Of a stretch of DNA of 64,000 bases, positions 45,976 to 54,490 are shown piece by piece. Below the pieces are notes generated by a model. The model saw nothing but the letters and a program-made list of their open reading frames with translations. It searched no databases and had not been told where the DNA came from. Every line of letters begins with the position of its first letter. Position 1 is the first letter of the stretch. The position numbers and the translations under genes are program-made. Source of the DNA: an uncultured Alphaproteobacteria bacterium (GTDB lineage: Bacteria > Pseudomonadota > Alphaproteobacteria > Rhodobacterales > Rhodobacteraceae); contig CACLZW010000004.1 of NCBI GenBank assembly GCA_902611475.1, forward strand, positions 1-64,000. The letters run 5' to 3'.

Positions 45976-46676
45976 TGGCCTCCGAAGATACTCAAATAAA
46001 CATAAATGACCTTTCTTTTAATATTGAAGGAAAGACCCTTTTACACAATACCAATCTTTCTTTGAATGGAGATGGGATAACAGTTTTACTCGGAGCTAAT
46101 GGAGCGGGTAAAACAATTTTTCTAAAGCTATTAACAGGACTTTTGACTCCATCTAGTGGATCCACAACTTTCCAGAGTGGAAATCTGTCAATTAAAACAC
46201 GCGCTTTCGTATCTCAAGAGCCAGTTATACTACGGAGAACAGTTCTAAAAAACATGTTATTTGTTTTGGAAAAAATAACATCTGAAAAAAGTACGCTCGC
46301 AAAAGAATTACTAAGTCTCATGGGATTAGATAAAAAAGAGCATCAGAACGCATTGACTCTATCGGCTGGTGAGAAACAGAGATTATGTCTGGCACGAGCA
46401 ATAATAACTGATCCTGAAATTTTATTATTAGATGAACCAACCGCCAATATTGAGCCAAACTCAACCACGTTAATTGAAAAATATCTAATTCAAAAAGTAA
46501 GATCATCTCGGAAGATATTCTTTGTTACTCATGATATAAATCAAGCTCGAAGATTAGCAGACGAAATTGTTTTCATTCACAATGGTAGAGTAATTGAACA
46601 TTCGTCAGCTGAAAATTTCTTTGAAAATCCAAAAACTAGAGAAGCAAGAAAATACATATCAGGAAAAATAAATTGA
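45975..46676 (+). CDS. tupC: Tungstate/molybdate ABC transporter ATP-binding protein TupC
   Basis: The ABC ATPase of the uptake system, 233 aa from the ATG at 45975, which has GGGAG about nine bases upstream. Motifs are Walker A LLGANGAGKTIFLK, signature LSAGEKQRLCLARA, Walker B ILLLDEPTANIEP and a switch His in FFVTHDINQARRLADE. The signature has Ala instead of the usual first Gly (LSAGE), a variant known in importers. It overlaps tupB by one base and tupA by 4 bases. Confidence 0.9.
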   Translation: MASEDTQININDLSFNIEGKTLLHNTNLSLNGDGITVLLGANGAGKTIFLKLLTGLLTPSSGSTTFQSGNLSIKTRAFVSQEPVILRRTVLKNMLFVLEKITSEKSTLAKELLSLMGLDKKEHQNALTLSAGEKQRLCLARAIITDPEILLLDEPTANIEPNSTTLIEKYLIQKVRSSRKIFFVTHDINQARRLADEIVFIHNGRVIEHSSAENFFENPKTREARKYISGKIN

Positions 46677-47482
46677 AAAATATCCTTTCACGCATCTTAT
46701 TGCTCTCAGTTTTTGTAGCTTTATCAAGCTCTAATGTTTTGGCGGATAATATTATTATTCAATCATCTACCTCATTAAAAAATTCTGGATTTTATCGGTA
46801 CCTTGCTCCCATTTTAAAACAATATACGGGTGTTGAAATTAGGGTTGTCGCTGTTGGTACAGGACAGGCAATTAAAAATATGAAAAATTGTGATGGGGAC
46901 GTTCTTATTACGCATTCCAAAAACGCAGAACTTGAGTTTTTAAAAACTGGTTACGGATTAAAAAGGTTAGAGTTTATGTATAATAACTGGGTAATTGTTG
47001 GTCCCAGAAAAGCTAAAAAAGAGCTAAATATTAGGGGTGGTGAAATAAGAGAAATAATGGAAACAATTTATGATAAAAAAGAGAAATTCATTTCCCGTGG
47101 CGATAATTCTGGGACTCATATGAAGGAGTTGTCTCTTTGGAAAGAGCTAGCGCTTGTTCCTGAGGAGTTCCAGAAAACCTGGTATCTAGAAACAGGCTCT
47201 GGGCAAGGTGCTACTCTGATGATTGCAAATGAAATTGGAGCATTTACTATAACTGACACAGCGACTTGGTATTCCTTTAAAAACAAAAGGAACTCCGAAA
47301 TATTTGGGTATGATAATAAAGATTTAAATACTTACGCAATAACAACCGTAAATCCCGAGAAATGTAAAAACATTAAATCTAGTGCAGTTGAAAAAATTGT
47401 TACCTTCTTGAGATCTGATAATGGAAAAAATACCATTTCAAAGTTTAGCCTAAATAACGCTAACGCTTTTTTTCCTATATAA
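46673..47482 (+). CDS. tupA: Tungstate-binding periplasmic protein TupA
   Basis: The 269-aa protein begins with a clear signal peptide (basic start, LLLSVFVALSSS core, cleavage near VLA-DN), so it is secreted to the periplasm. The TupA oxyanion-binding features are IIQSSTSLKNSG near the mature N-terminus, VVAVGTGQAIKNM and FISRGDNSGTHMKELSLWK. Tungstate is the usual ligand of this family; molybdate cannot be excluded. The start is a TTG overlapping the tupC stop. The nearby form II Cox hydroxylase is a possible consumer of the imported metal's chemistry. Confidence 0.92.
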   Translation: MKNILSRILLLSVFVALSSSNVLADNIIIQSSTSLKNSGFYRYLAPILKQYTGVEIRVVAVGTGQAIKNMKNCDGDVLITHSKNAELEFLKTGYGLKRLEFMYNNWVIVGPRKAKKELNIRGGEIREIMETIYDKKEKFISRGDNSGTHMKELSLWKELALVPEEFQKTWYLETGSGQGATLMIANEIGAFTITDTATWYSFKNKRNSEIFGYDNKDLNTYAITTVNPEKCKNIKSSAVEKIVTFLRSDNGKNTISKFSLNNANAFFPI

Positions 47483-47495
47483 ATCTAAAAATTGT

Positions 47496-48896
47496 CTAAA
47501 TAGGACTATTTTTATTTACGGAAACCTTTTCCTCCAAAACTTTTGCAAAGGCTAGAAGTTTGTCTTCCTGCCTTGGCTTACTCATTATTTGAATACCAAC
47601 AGGTAACCCATGACTAGAAAAGCCAACTGGAAGAGAAATAATTGGACACGAAGTAAGGGTCAATGCAAACGTAATTGCGAACCAATCAATATATGTTTTA
47701 CATGCAACCCCATCTATTTCTTTTACAAAGGGAGTTTCAATATCAAACGGTAAAACTGAACATGTTGGACAGATCAAGAAATCGTACTCTTCAAAAAATC
47801 TATCAACTTTTATAAAAAGGTCCTGTCGGATTTTTTCTGCAGTTATTATTTCATCATTCGACGCCTCAAAACCAACCTCTATATTTTTTACAATATCCAC
47901 CAGAATTTCATCTTTTTTACTCTTATAGAGATCACCCAACATATAGGCCATTAATAAACCTCTTAGTGTATGAAAACTTTCTATCGCACCGTTAAAATCG
48001 GGTATATCGCTCCCTACCTCACAACCAATAGTTTTTAAGTGTGGAACTACAGTTTTAAAGACACTCCTTACCTCTTGTTGAACAGGGACCAAACCTAAGT
48101 CTTCCGTAACAGCTACCTTTGCCGGTAAATCAAAAGCATCAACGGCTTCAAGAAAAGAACTGCATGTATGATCAAAGGATAATGGATCGGTTTTGCAATA
48201 ACCAGACATGGCATCAAGCATTAGACCGATGTCTTTAACACATCTTGCCAGAGGACCTTCGACCCACAGTGGGTCAAATCTATTATAACGTAGACCCCTC
48301 GGGACAACTCCTATGCTAGGTCGTAATCCAACAATATTATTGAAACTAGCAGGAGTTCTAAGACTTCCACCTAAGTCATTGCCTGTGGCTAGCCAAACCT
48401 GCTTTGTAGCTAAAGCAACTGAGGAACCTCCAGATGAACCACCGGCGATTTTATTTTTGTTAAAGGGGTTCTTTGTAACCCCGTATACTGGATTAAAGGT
48501 GTGTCCCCCTGCCCATTCTGGAACATTTGATTTAGCCACAGGGAGCGCACCATTTTGTTCTAAGCGGGCAATTGTTGAGTCTGATTTCGATGGAACATTG
48601 TTACTAAATATTTTTGAGCCAAATGTAGTTGGAACTCCTGCTACATCATTATAATCCTTAACTGCTATAGGTAATCCTAAAAGGCTTTTTTTGTTTTGCC
48701 TCTCACTATCAATATTGATATTTTTTGCTTTTGTGAGAGCCTTATCATAAAAAGTGTAGGGTAGCGCATTAACTTGTTCATCTACTTCTATATGCCTTTC
48801 TTGTGAGGCTTTTAAAAGCTCAGAACTGCTTACTTTCTTTTTTCTAATTAAATCCACTGCTTCAAAAGCATATTTGTCTATTAACTCATTTCCCAT
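47496..48896 (-). CDS. Amidase (amidase signature family)
   Basis: A 466-aa amidase with the Ser-cisSer-Lys triad visible as LPIAVKDYNDVAGVPTTFGS (Lys), KIAGGSSGGSSVALA (cis-Ser) and LGGSLRTPASFNNIVGLRPS (Ser nucleophile). The family contains GatA, 6-aminohexanoate-cyclic-dimer hydrolases and many amide hydrolases; the absence of gatB/gatC next to it argues against GatA. It is last in a minus-strand operon, 10 bases after the SDR gene. Substrate unknown. Confidence 0.88.
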   Translation of the reverse strand: MGNELIDKYAFEAVDLIRKKKVSSSELLKASQERHIEVDEQVNALPYTFYDKALTKAKNINIDSERQNKKSLLGLPIAVKDYNDVAGVPTTFGSKIFSNNVPSKSDSTIARLEQNGALPVAKSNVPEWAGGHTFNPVYGVTKNPFNKNKIAGGSSGGSSVALATKQVWLATGNDLGGSLRTPASFNNIVGLRPSIGVVPRGLRYNRFDPLWVEGPLARCVKDIGLMLDAMSGYCKTDPLSFDHTCSSFLEAVDAFDLPAKVAVTEDLGLVPVQQEVRSVFKTVVPHLKTIGCEVGSDIPDFNGAIESFHTLRGLLMAYMLGDLYKSKKDEILVDIVKNIEVGFEASNDEIITAEKIRQDLFIKVDRFFEEYDFLICPTCSVLPFDIETPFVKEIDGVACKTYIDWFAITFALTLTSCPIISLPVGFSSHGLPVGIQIMSKPRQEDKLLAFAKVLEEKVSVNKNSPI

Positions 48897-48906
48897 ATTT
48901 TGGCCC

Positions 48907-49611
48907 TTAGCTATTGTTAAATTCTATAACTTTTTTCATTTGGGATACATTTATTTCATCAACAACCATGCCTTTCTCTTCATCTAGCAAATAATTTACT
49001 AATTTTGCTATATCATCTGGCTCAATAGCATTATCTTCACTTTTCCCAGGCCGAAAATTTTTATTATCAAAAAATTTTCCTCTTACCATACCTGGATTTA
49101 TTACTGTAACGAATATATTATTCTTCGCTGTTTCCTCTCTGATTGATTGAGCAAAACCACGCAAACCAAATTTTGTAGCCGAATAAACGGATCCTTTTTG
49201 CCCTCCCTTTAGGCCCGCTTCAGAACCAATTAATATTAATTTTCCATTATCAATTTTCTTTAAATGAGGTAACACGACCTTCGCTGATACGATAACAGAA
49301 AGTAAGTTAACATCTAGCATGGCTTTTATTTTTGATACAGAAAGGTTCTCTATATTGGAAAATTCTCCGAGCCCGGCACAATGCACCAAACAACAAATCT
49401 CTTCATTATTCCTTACAATATTTGACAGTTTCGTCTCTAGTAGTTCGGTATTTTGAAGATCTAGAATATGGTGAATATAATTTTCCTTTTTTTCATCCAA
49501 AGAAGAAACTTTTCTACCTATACCGATCACAGAAAAACCACTGTTAAGCAAAAGTGTTGACACAGCCTCTCCAATTGTGCCGGTCGATCCTATGACAATG
49601 ACTTTTTTAAT
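48907..49611 (-). CDS. Short-chain dehydrogenase/reductase, apparent ATT start
   Basis: The track gives 218 aa from a GTG at 49563, but that lacks the cofactor-binding motif. Extending in frame adds IKKVIVIGSTGTIGEA, the missing Rossmann glycine motif, back to an ATT codon at 49611. The ATT lies five bases after a strong TAGGAG, and an in-frame stop comes shortly before. From there the protein has 234 aa with CCLVHCAGLG, IGSEAGLKGG and the catalytic SVYSATKFGLRGF (YxxxK). No ATG/GTG/TTG exists upstream of the motif, so ATT initiation is the best reading. It follows the SplB-like gene closely. Confidence 0.85.
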   Translation of the reverse strand: MKKVIVIGSTGTIGEAVSTLLLNSGFSVIGIGRKVSSLDEKKENYIHHILDLQNTELLETKLSNIVRNNEEICCLVHCAGLGEFSNIENLSVSKIKAMLDVNLLSVIVSAKVVLPHLKKIDNGKLILIGSEAGLKGGQKGSVYSATKFGLRGFAQSIREETAKNNIFVTVINPGMVRGKFFDNKNFRPGKSEDNAIEPDDIAKLVNYLLDEEKGMVVDEINVSQMKKVIEFNNS

Positions 49612-49616
49612 GCTAT

Positions 49617-49622
49617 CTCCTA
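49617..49622 (-). promoter_or_regulatory. Strong ribosome-binding site in front of the ATT start
   Basis: TAGGAG on the minus strand, five bases before the ATT at 49611-49609. It is well placed for that codon and far from the GTG at 49563, and so supports the non-canonical start. Confidence 0.6.
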
Positions 49623-49629
49623 ATTTTTC

Positions 49630-50619
49630 TCAGCCACAATAAAAAAACTTTCTTGCGTCACTATACTTCATAAGCTCTAATCGACAATATTCATTCATCT
49701 CATTTTCTATAGACTGATCGTAAGAAATGATACCTTTATCATTTGATCTTAAAAATGATAATTCTTCGCTATTTGGATAATATTGGAGTAATTTATTGAA
49801 AAAACTTTTAGGAAATCTTAGCGATCCAAAAGAAACAGAATGGATGTTTTCCTCTTTGATTTCTTTAAAGATATTTGCAAATAACTCAGCGTATTGATCC
49901 TTCCAATTATTACAATATATTAATGGATCGAACCTCAATCCAATCCTCCATCCTTTATTTGCTAAGTATTTCATGTTTTTTATCCGGGCAGACACCGACG
50001 GAGCTTTTTTATCTAAAATCTGTGCTAGAGCCTCCGGCATAAGACTATACGCTACAATACAATTTGCTAGTGGATCATGCTTTCTGAATACCGTGTTATT
50101 AATACTTTTTGTCCTTATTTCGAATAGGGCCTTTTTATACCGACTAAAAAAGGGAATAAAATCATTTATGAAATTAGTTATTGGTTCCATAGCCAAAGAG
50201 TCGCAATCATAGCCCGTAAAAAACGTCACTTTTTTCTCTTTATGTCTTTTTATAGTCTTTACGATTTCATTCTGATAGTCATGAAAATTTACAAAGACTA
50301 GATAATTTGCTGAATTATACATGCCTTGTAAAAAACAATAAGAGCAATCGTATAAGCAGTTGTACATGTGGGAGAAATAATAATTGTCTTGATCTCCGAT
50401 ACCAAATCCCTTGGGGGCATCAAGAACAAATCCTTTTTGTTTTTTTGCAAGAATTAAAGCAGGGTTTGTTTTCTGAATCCTGAAATTCTGGTTTGATGGA
50501 TTAAATACCTCTCCAAATCTTTTGATACTTGTAACTTTTGCATGTCTAAACTTTGAGATAATTTCTTGCGCTTTTTTAGTGCCTATTATTTCATCTTCTA
50601 CGTAAATAGTGTCAACCAT
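49630..50619 (-). CDS. SPL-family radical SAM protein (spore photoproduct lyase-like)
   Basis: A 329-aa radical SAM protein with the CxxxCxxC cluster motif in CLYDCSYCFLQG, as in spore photoproduct lyase, and downstream similarity to SplB (FEIRTKS, RIGLRFDPLIYCNNW). By eye, the hydrogen-donor Cys of Bacillus SPL (in AACTSD) aligns with a Tyr in FFTGYDCDSLAME, with a Cys two residues later. It may therefore not be a thymine-dimer lyase. The organism shows no sign of sporulation. It sits 3 bases after the nucleosidase-like gene and before the SDR gene. Confidence 0.85.
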   Translation of the reverse strand: MVDTIYVEDEIIGTKKAQEIISKFRHAKVTSIKRFGEVFNPSNQNFRIQKTNPALILAKKQKGFVLDAPKGFGIGDQDNYYFSHMYNCLYDCSYCFLQGMYNSANYLVFVNFHDYQNEIVKTIKRHKEKKVTFFTGYDCDSLAMEPITNFINDFIPFFSRYKKALFEIRTKSINNTVFRKHDPLANCIVAYSLMPEALAQILDKKAPSVSARIKNMKYLANKGWRIGLRFDPLIYCNNWKDQYAELFANIFKEIKEENIHSVSFGSLRFPKSFFNKLLQYYPNSEELSFLRSNDKGIISYDQSIENEMNEYCRLELMKYSDARKFFYCG

Positions 50620-50622
50620 GGT

Positions 50623-51453
50623 TCATCTCAACAGATTATCTGAAAATTTTTTTAAAATTTGAGAAGCTGTCATCCTTTGTCCAATCTCCTCTAATGGATT
50701 TCTCAGCGGAAATCTAGCTTGCCATTGAGTCAAGTATTTTCGCAGAGTTACCTTTTGACTAAATGTAAATTTTTTCTGCAAACATATTTCATCAAAATAT
50801 TTTGGATCTCTAAGTTGTAGAAAGATAATTTTCTGTAAATCGAGTAAATTTTCCAAAACTTTCTCTATGAATTGAATTTTTTTGGAAACTAGAATTTCCA
50901 CCCTATGTCTGTCGATTTTAGATAAGTCTGTTCCGGGTGCATCTGAAATTATTTTCAATACAGATACAAGCTCATAGGGTGCAATTTTTTTTGCAAAGCT
51001 AAAGAAACCGTAACCCTCCATATCGTAAGCGCCATCACTTTCAAAAAGTTTTTCAGGTTTGTTGACCGATATCAAATTACAGCGTTCAATATTATTATTC
51101 TTAAAAGCGGAGGGTGAAGGATAATAGTTATCTTGAAAATCACTTGATGTTATTTTATCTATTTGGATCAGGTCTCCAACCTTAAAGTTTCTGCTCCCAA
51201 CTATTCCAAAATTTATCCAAATAGTATTATATGAGGCATCACTTTTTACATATAAGTAACTTGTAGCTGCAACCGCATTTAATTGTCCGATCCCCGAAAG
51301 AATAAGCCACATATCTAAATCTTTATTTTTATAAACCGGGAAAGGCGTAGTTTCTACCCTCTCCATGGCATAGTTTTTTATTATTTCCTCAGCTTCTCCT
51401 TTTAATGCAATCACCCACCTAACTGATACTCCTTCAAAATTTTTTTCAATCAC
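50623..51453 (-). CDS. Nucleoside phosphorylase/nucleosidase superfamily protein
   Basis: The 276-aa protein has a PNP/UDP-like N-terminal core: VRWVIALKGEAEEII, WLILSGIGQLNAVAATSYL and TIWINFGIVGSRNFKVGDLIQI. SDGAYDMEGYGFFSFAKK follows, where the DMEGYG segment corresponds to the conserved substrate-binding MEG motif of this family. The C-terminal third is rich in basic and hydrophobic residues and is not recognised. It probably cleaves or binds a nucleoside or a similar N-glycoside. It starts with GTG overlapping the glycosyltransferase stop (TAGTG) and precedes the SplB-like gene. Confidence 0.82.
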   Translation of the reverse strand: MIEKNFEGVSVRWVIALKGEAEEIIKNYAMERVETTPFPVYKNKDLDMWLILSGIGQLNAVAATSYLYVKSDASYNTIWINFGIVGSRNFKVGDLIQIDKITSSDFQDNYYPSPSAFKNNNIERCNLISVNKPEKLFESDGAYDMEGYGFFSFAKKIAPYELVSVLKIISDAPGTDLSKIDRHRVEILVSKKIQFIEKVLENLLDLQKIIFLQLRDPKYFDEICLQKKFTFSQKVTLRKYLTQWQARFPLRNPLEEIGQRMTASQILKKFSDNLLR

Positions 51454-52289
51454 TATTCTGCTTCCCAGTACTTTTGTTTTTCTAAATACTTATTGTAAGT
51501 AGATGTATTTGATCTCTTCTTCGCTCCTTGTATTAATATTTTAATTTTCTTTAGTAGCATACTCTTTGTTAACTGTCGCTGCCATTCATCCAAAACTGAC
51601 GACCTTAACAAGTTTTCTAACGCTTGAACTCTAAACCTATCCATGCCCCAGTACTTTTTTGATAATTGGTCATTATGCCCACCATTTTTAATTGTAAGTT
51701 TTTGATCAACAAAATTTACTGGATATTTACAGCAAAAACGCAACCAAAAATCATAATCTTCGCAAACGTCTAAAGACTCGTCGAAAAGTCCAATATCATC
51801 AAAAACTTTTTTTCTAATAAGTACACTACTTGGAGAAATACAACAAAGTGGCAAGCAATTTTCAAAAATAAAACCCCCTCGTTTTTTATGAATTTCCTTC
51901 TGATTTAAAAAAATCTTATTTCTATACCATATTTCGTCGGTGTGGGATAAATCCGCAGATAATTTATCTCTAGAAATACTCTTAACTTGTTCTTCAAGCT
52001 TGCGTTTGTGCCATTGATCGTCTGAGTCTAAAAAAGCGATCCAATTACCTGATGCCTCTCGTATTCCAAAATTTCTAGCTGCACTTACGCCCTGCTTTTT
52101 CTGGATTAAAATCTTTACAGACTTAAAGTGCTTAGCAACCATTTCCGTGGTGTTATCCTCAGAGTTATTATCTACCATAATGATCTCTAACGGTTGAAAA
52201 GTCTGACTTGAAATAGATTTAATTGCCTCTAGTACAAAATCTACTCTATTGAATGTAGGAATTACTACCGAAACGTTAAACCCTTCCAT
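51453..52289 (-). CDS. Family 2 glycosyltransferase
   Basis: A GT-A fold glycosyltransferase of 278 aa with the opening NVSVVIPTFNRVDFVLEAIKS, VDNNSEDNTTEMV and the metal-binding acidic motif IAFLDSDDQW. The second half has FDESLDVCEDYDFWLRFC, typical of GT2 enzymes acting on sugar acceptors. No membrane segments. The track's start at 52382 adds 31 residues unlike the family; the ATG at 52289 starts just before the first strand. It heads the operon with the nucleosidase-like, SplB-like, SDR and amidase genes. Donor and acceptor unknown. Confidence 0.88.
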   Translation of the reverse strand: MEGFNVSVVIPTFNRVDFVLEAIKSISSQTFQPLEIIMVDNNSEDNTTEMVAKHFKSVKILIQKKQGVSAARNFGIREASGNWIAFLDSDDQWHKRKLEEQVKSISRDKLSADLSHTDEIWYRNKIFLNQKEIHKKRGGFIFENCLPLCCISPSSVLIRKKVFDDIGLFDESLDVCEDYDFWLRFCCKYPVNFVDQKLTIKNGGHNDQLSKKYWGMDRFRVQALENLLRSSVLDEWQRQLTKSMLLKKIKILIQGAKKRSNTSTYNKYLEKQKYWEAE

Positions 52290-52407
52290 AAGCCAAGATA
52301 CCTCTTTACAGGAGTCTAATATAACGTATCTATTAAACCATATTATTTTTATTAAAAGTAATTTTGCAATACATTCGCTCACTAATATCTTACTGAAAGG
52401 GAGAAAT

Positions 52408-53070
52408 TTGAAACGATTTTTGGCTTACATTTCCCTGGCTATAATTTTTTCATTGGTTCTTTATTCTTTTGACGGGTTGTCTTTAAAACATTTTCTGGAT
52501 GCTAAACTGGAAATTGAAGAAACATGCTCCTCATATCCAGTTATATGCAGAGGTTTCTTTTGTATTCTTTACGTAATTATAGTCTCTGCTTCCATACCAT
52601 TAGCAACAATTCTTTCCATATTTTCAGGAATACTATTCGGCGTTTTTCAGGGAACTTTATTATCAACTTTATCTGCCACGTTTGGAGCGCTATTCAGTTT
52701 TATCTTGGTACGCTACTTCCTAAAAAGTTTTTTGCATAATCAAAGGACAGCTTCTTTTGATGCGTTTCAGAAAATGTTTATCAAAAATGGTATATTCTAT
52801 TTGTTTGCGATTAGAATGATACCGGCGTTTCCATTTTATCTAGTTAATATCTTTATGGCCTTTACCCCAATAAAGGTCTTTCCATATAGCATCGTAACTT
52901 TGATAGGTATCACTCCGATGACTATAATCTATGTTTACTTTGGCTCTCAAATTAACAAGATAAATCATATTGCTGAAATATTATCTCCAAAAATATTAAT
53001 CATTTTTTGCCTTATAGGCCTGACCCCTCTTATTTTGCGTTATGTCTTTAACTATTTTTTTAGGAAGTAA
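52408..53070 (+). CDS. TVP38/TMEM64 (DedA-like, VTT domain) membrane protein
   Basis: A 220-aa polytopic membrane protein. The VTT/SNARE-associated core is seen in IPLATILSIFSGILFGVFQG, then SATFGALFSFILVRYF and FLFAIRMIPAFPFYLVNIFMAF, with the conserved Arg and Pro of the family. Such proteins are proposed lipid scramblases or transporters. The track starts 53 codons earlier over the divergent glycosyltransferase; the TTG at 52408 has AAAGGGAG four bases upstream and begins just before the first membrane helix. Confidence 0.87.
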   Translation: MKRFLAYISLAIIFSLVLYSFDGLSLKHFLDAKLEIEETCSSYPVICRGFFCILYVIIVSASIPLATILSIFSGILFGVFQGTLLSTLSATFGALFSFILVRYFLKSFLHNQRTASFDAFQKMFIKNGIFYLFAIRMIPAFPFYLVNIFMAFTPIKVFPYSIVTLIGITPMTIIYVYFGSQINKINHIAEILSPKILIIFCLIGLTPLILRYVFNYFFRK

Positions 53071-53131
53071 AAATTACTTTGCTTAGCAAATCTTTTTATT
53101 GGACAATGCTGTATGAGTGATTTGTGCTGCA

Positions 53132-54490
53132 ATGGAAATTAGAGAACCTGAGAGATTAACCCCTGTTGTGGGTGAAGCAGATGTGATCGTTGTTGGTTCG
53201 GGCCCAGGGGGACTATCCGCAGCAATTGCGGCGGCTAGAGCTGGTGTGAACGTCATACTTATTGAGCGTTTTGGGTGCTTTGGGGGCAACATAACGTCCG
53301 TTGGCGTGGAGGGCTTCGCTTGGTATCGCCATGAGAAAACCATAGAAGCTGGTGGACTAGCTTTTGAATATGAACAAAGAGCGATAGAAAGTAATGCAGC
53401 AGTTCCTGAGTCGCAATCGAAAAGTTATGAACTTGATAGTGAGGGTTTTAAGGTGGTAGCAGATAACCTTGTTTTAAAAGCAGGTGTTAGGCCAATGCTA
53501 CATCGCGCCTTTTGTGCTCCTATTTTAGATGGTGACGAAATAAAAGGAGTGATTACGGAATCTAAAGCCGGCAGGGAAGCAATTATTGGCAAAATTATTA
53601 TTGACGCAACTGGTGATGCCGACGTAGCTAGGCGTAGTGGAGTAAAAGTCTTCAAAAATAAAAAAGAGGACATGATATCTGCCTCCGTTATGTTTCATAT
53701 GTCTGGTGTAAATAAAGAAGAGTTTATGAATGAAATAGAGCGTGATCCACAAAAATATAGCGACTGGAGTGACAAGAATTGGCAGGTGCAAACTTCTGGG
53801 AAAGAGGATGACATGTTTTCACCTTTTCTTCGCAAACCATTTGAAAAGGCAAAAGATTCTGGCTTGATTGATAGTGACTTGCAAACAATTTCCGGAACGT
53901 GGGGCGCAATACATGACTCAGGTGAACTTACATACTTAAATCTGGTTCATCTTAACGGGATAGATGGCACTGATCCCGAAAGTTTAACCAAGGGTGAAAT
54001 AGAGGGGAGAAAAGCAGCTTTAGAAGCCATAGCTGCTTTGAAAGAATATATGCCTGGATGTTCGGCTGGCAAGTTACGAAACTTTGGAATGACAATTGGT
54101 ATTAGAGATACGTATAAAATAGATTCTGTATATAACCTCTCAGATGAAGATGTCAAAAATGAGTGCAGGTTTGAAGACAGTGTTGGAATATACCCTGAGT
54201 TCATAGACGGTTTCGGAGTTCTAGTGCTGCCCACCACGGGTAGGTATATGCATATTCCATATCGATCTTTGCTTCCCAAAAATATTAAAGGACTACTGGT
54301 TGTTGGAAGAGCTATAGGGGGAAGTAATATCGCACATGCTGCAACTAGAAATATGGCCTGCTGCACAGTTACCGGTCAAGGAGCAGGAGTAGCCGCTGCC
54401 GAGACGATAAAGAATAAAACATCCCTGAATAGCGTGAATATGTCAAATGTTCAAAAACTTCTTAGTAACCAGAATGTAAGGGTTTTTTAA
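53132..54490 (+). CDS. FAD-dependent oxidoreductase (FAD_oxidored family)
   Basis: A 452-aa flavoprotein with the dinucleotide motif VIVVGSGPGGLSAAIAAARAG, ERFGCFGGNITS and a later IIDATGDADVARRSG. The C-terminal RSLLPKNIKGLLVVGRAIGGS...TRNMACCTVTGQGAGVAAA closes the FAD site. This matches the FAD_oxidored (PF12831) family, whose substrates are mostly unknown. The track's GTG at 53117 and this ATG at 53132 are both without a good ribosome-binding site; the ATG begins nearer the family start. The CocE-like gene follows directly with a TTG. Confidence 0.85.
   Translation: MEIREPERLTPVVGEADVIVVGSGPGGLSAAIAAARAGVNVILIERFGCFGGNITSVGVEGFAWYRHEKTIEAGGLAFEYEQRAIESNAAVPESQSKSYELDSEGFKVVADNLVLKAGVRPMLHRAFCAPILDGDEIKGVITESKAGREAIIGKIIIDATGDADVARRSGVKVFKNKKEDMISASVMFHMSGVNKEEFMNEIERDPQKYSDWSDKNWQVQTSGKEDDMFSPFLRKPFEKAKDSGLIDSDLQTISGTWGAIHDSGELTYLNLVHLNGIDGTDPESLTKGEIEGRKAALEAIAALKEYMPGCSAGKLRNFGMTIGIRDTYKIDSVYNLSDEDVKNECRFEDSVGIYPEFIDGFGVLVLPTTGRYMHIPYRSLLPKNIKGLLVVGRAIGGSNIAHAATRNMACCTVTGQGAGVAAAETIKNKTSLNSVNMSNVQKLLSNQNVRVF

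Noticed and set aside
47483-47512. Short AAATAG-GA-CTATTT repeat at the tupA/amidase convergence
   Set aside because: The two-base loop and AT-rich stem make a functional terminator unlikely; chance in AT-rich DNA.
48907-49563. SDR gene as a truncated pseudogene lacking its cofactor motif
   Set aside because: The motif is present in frame directly upstream; only the start codon is non-canonical.
52249-52407. 53-residue N-terminal extension of the TVP38-like protein
   Set aside because: It is antisense to the start of the glycosyltransferase; AAAGGGAG before TTG 52408 gives a better start.
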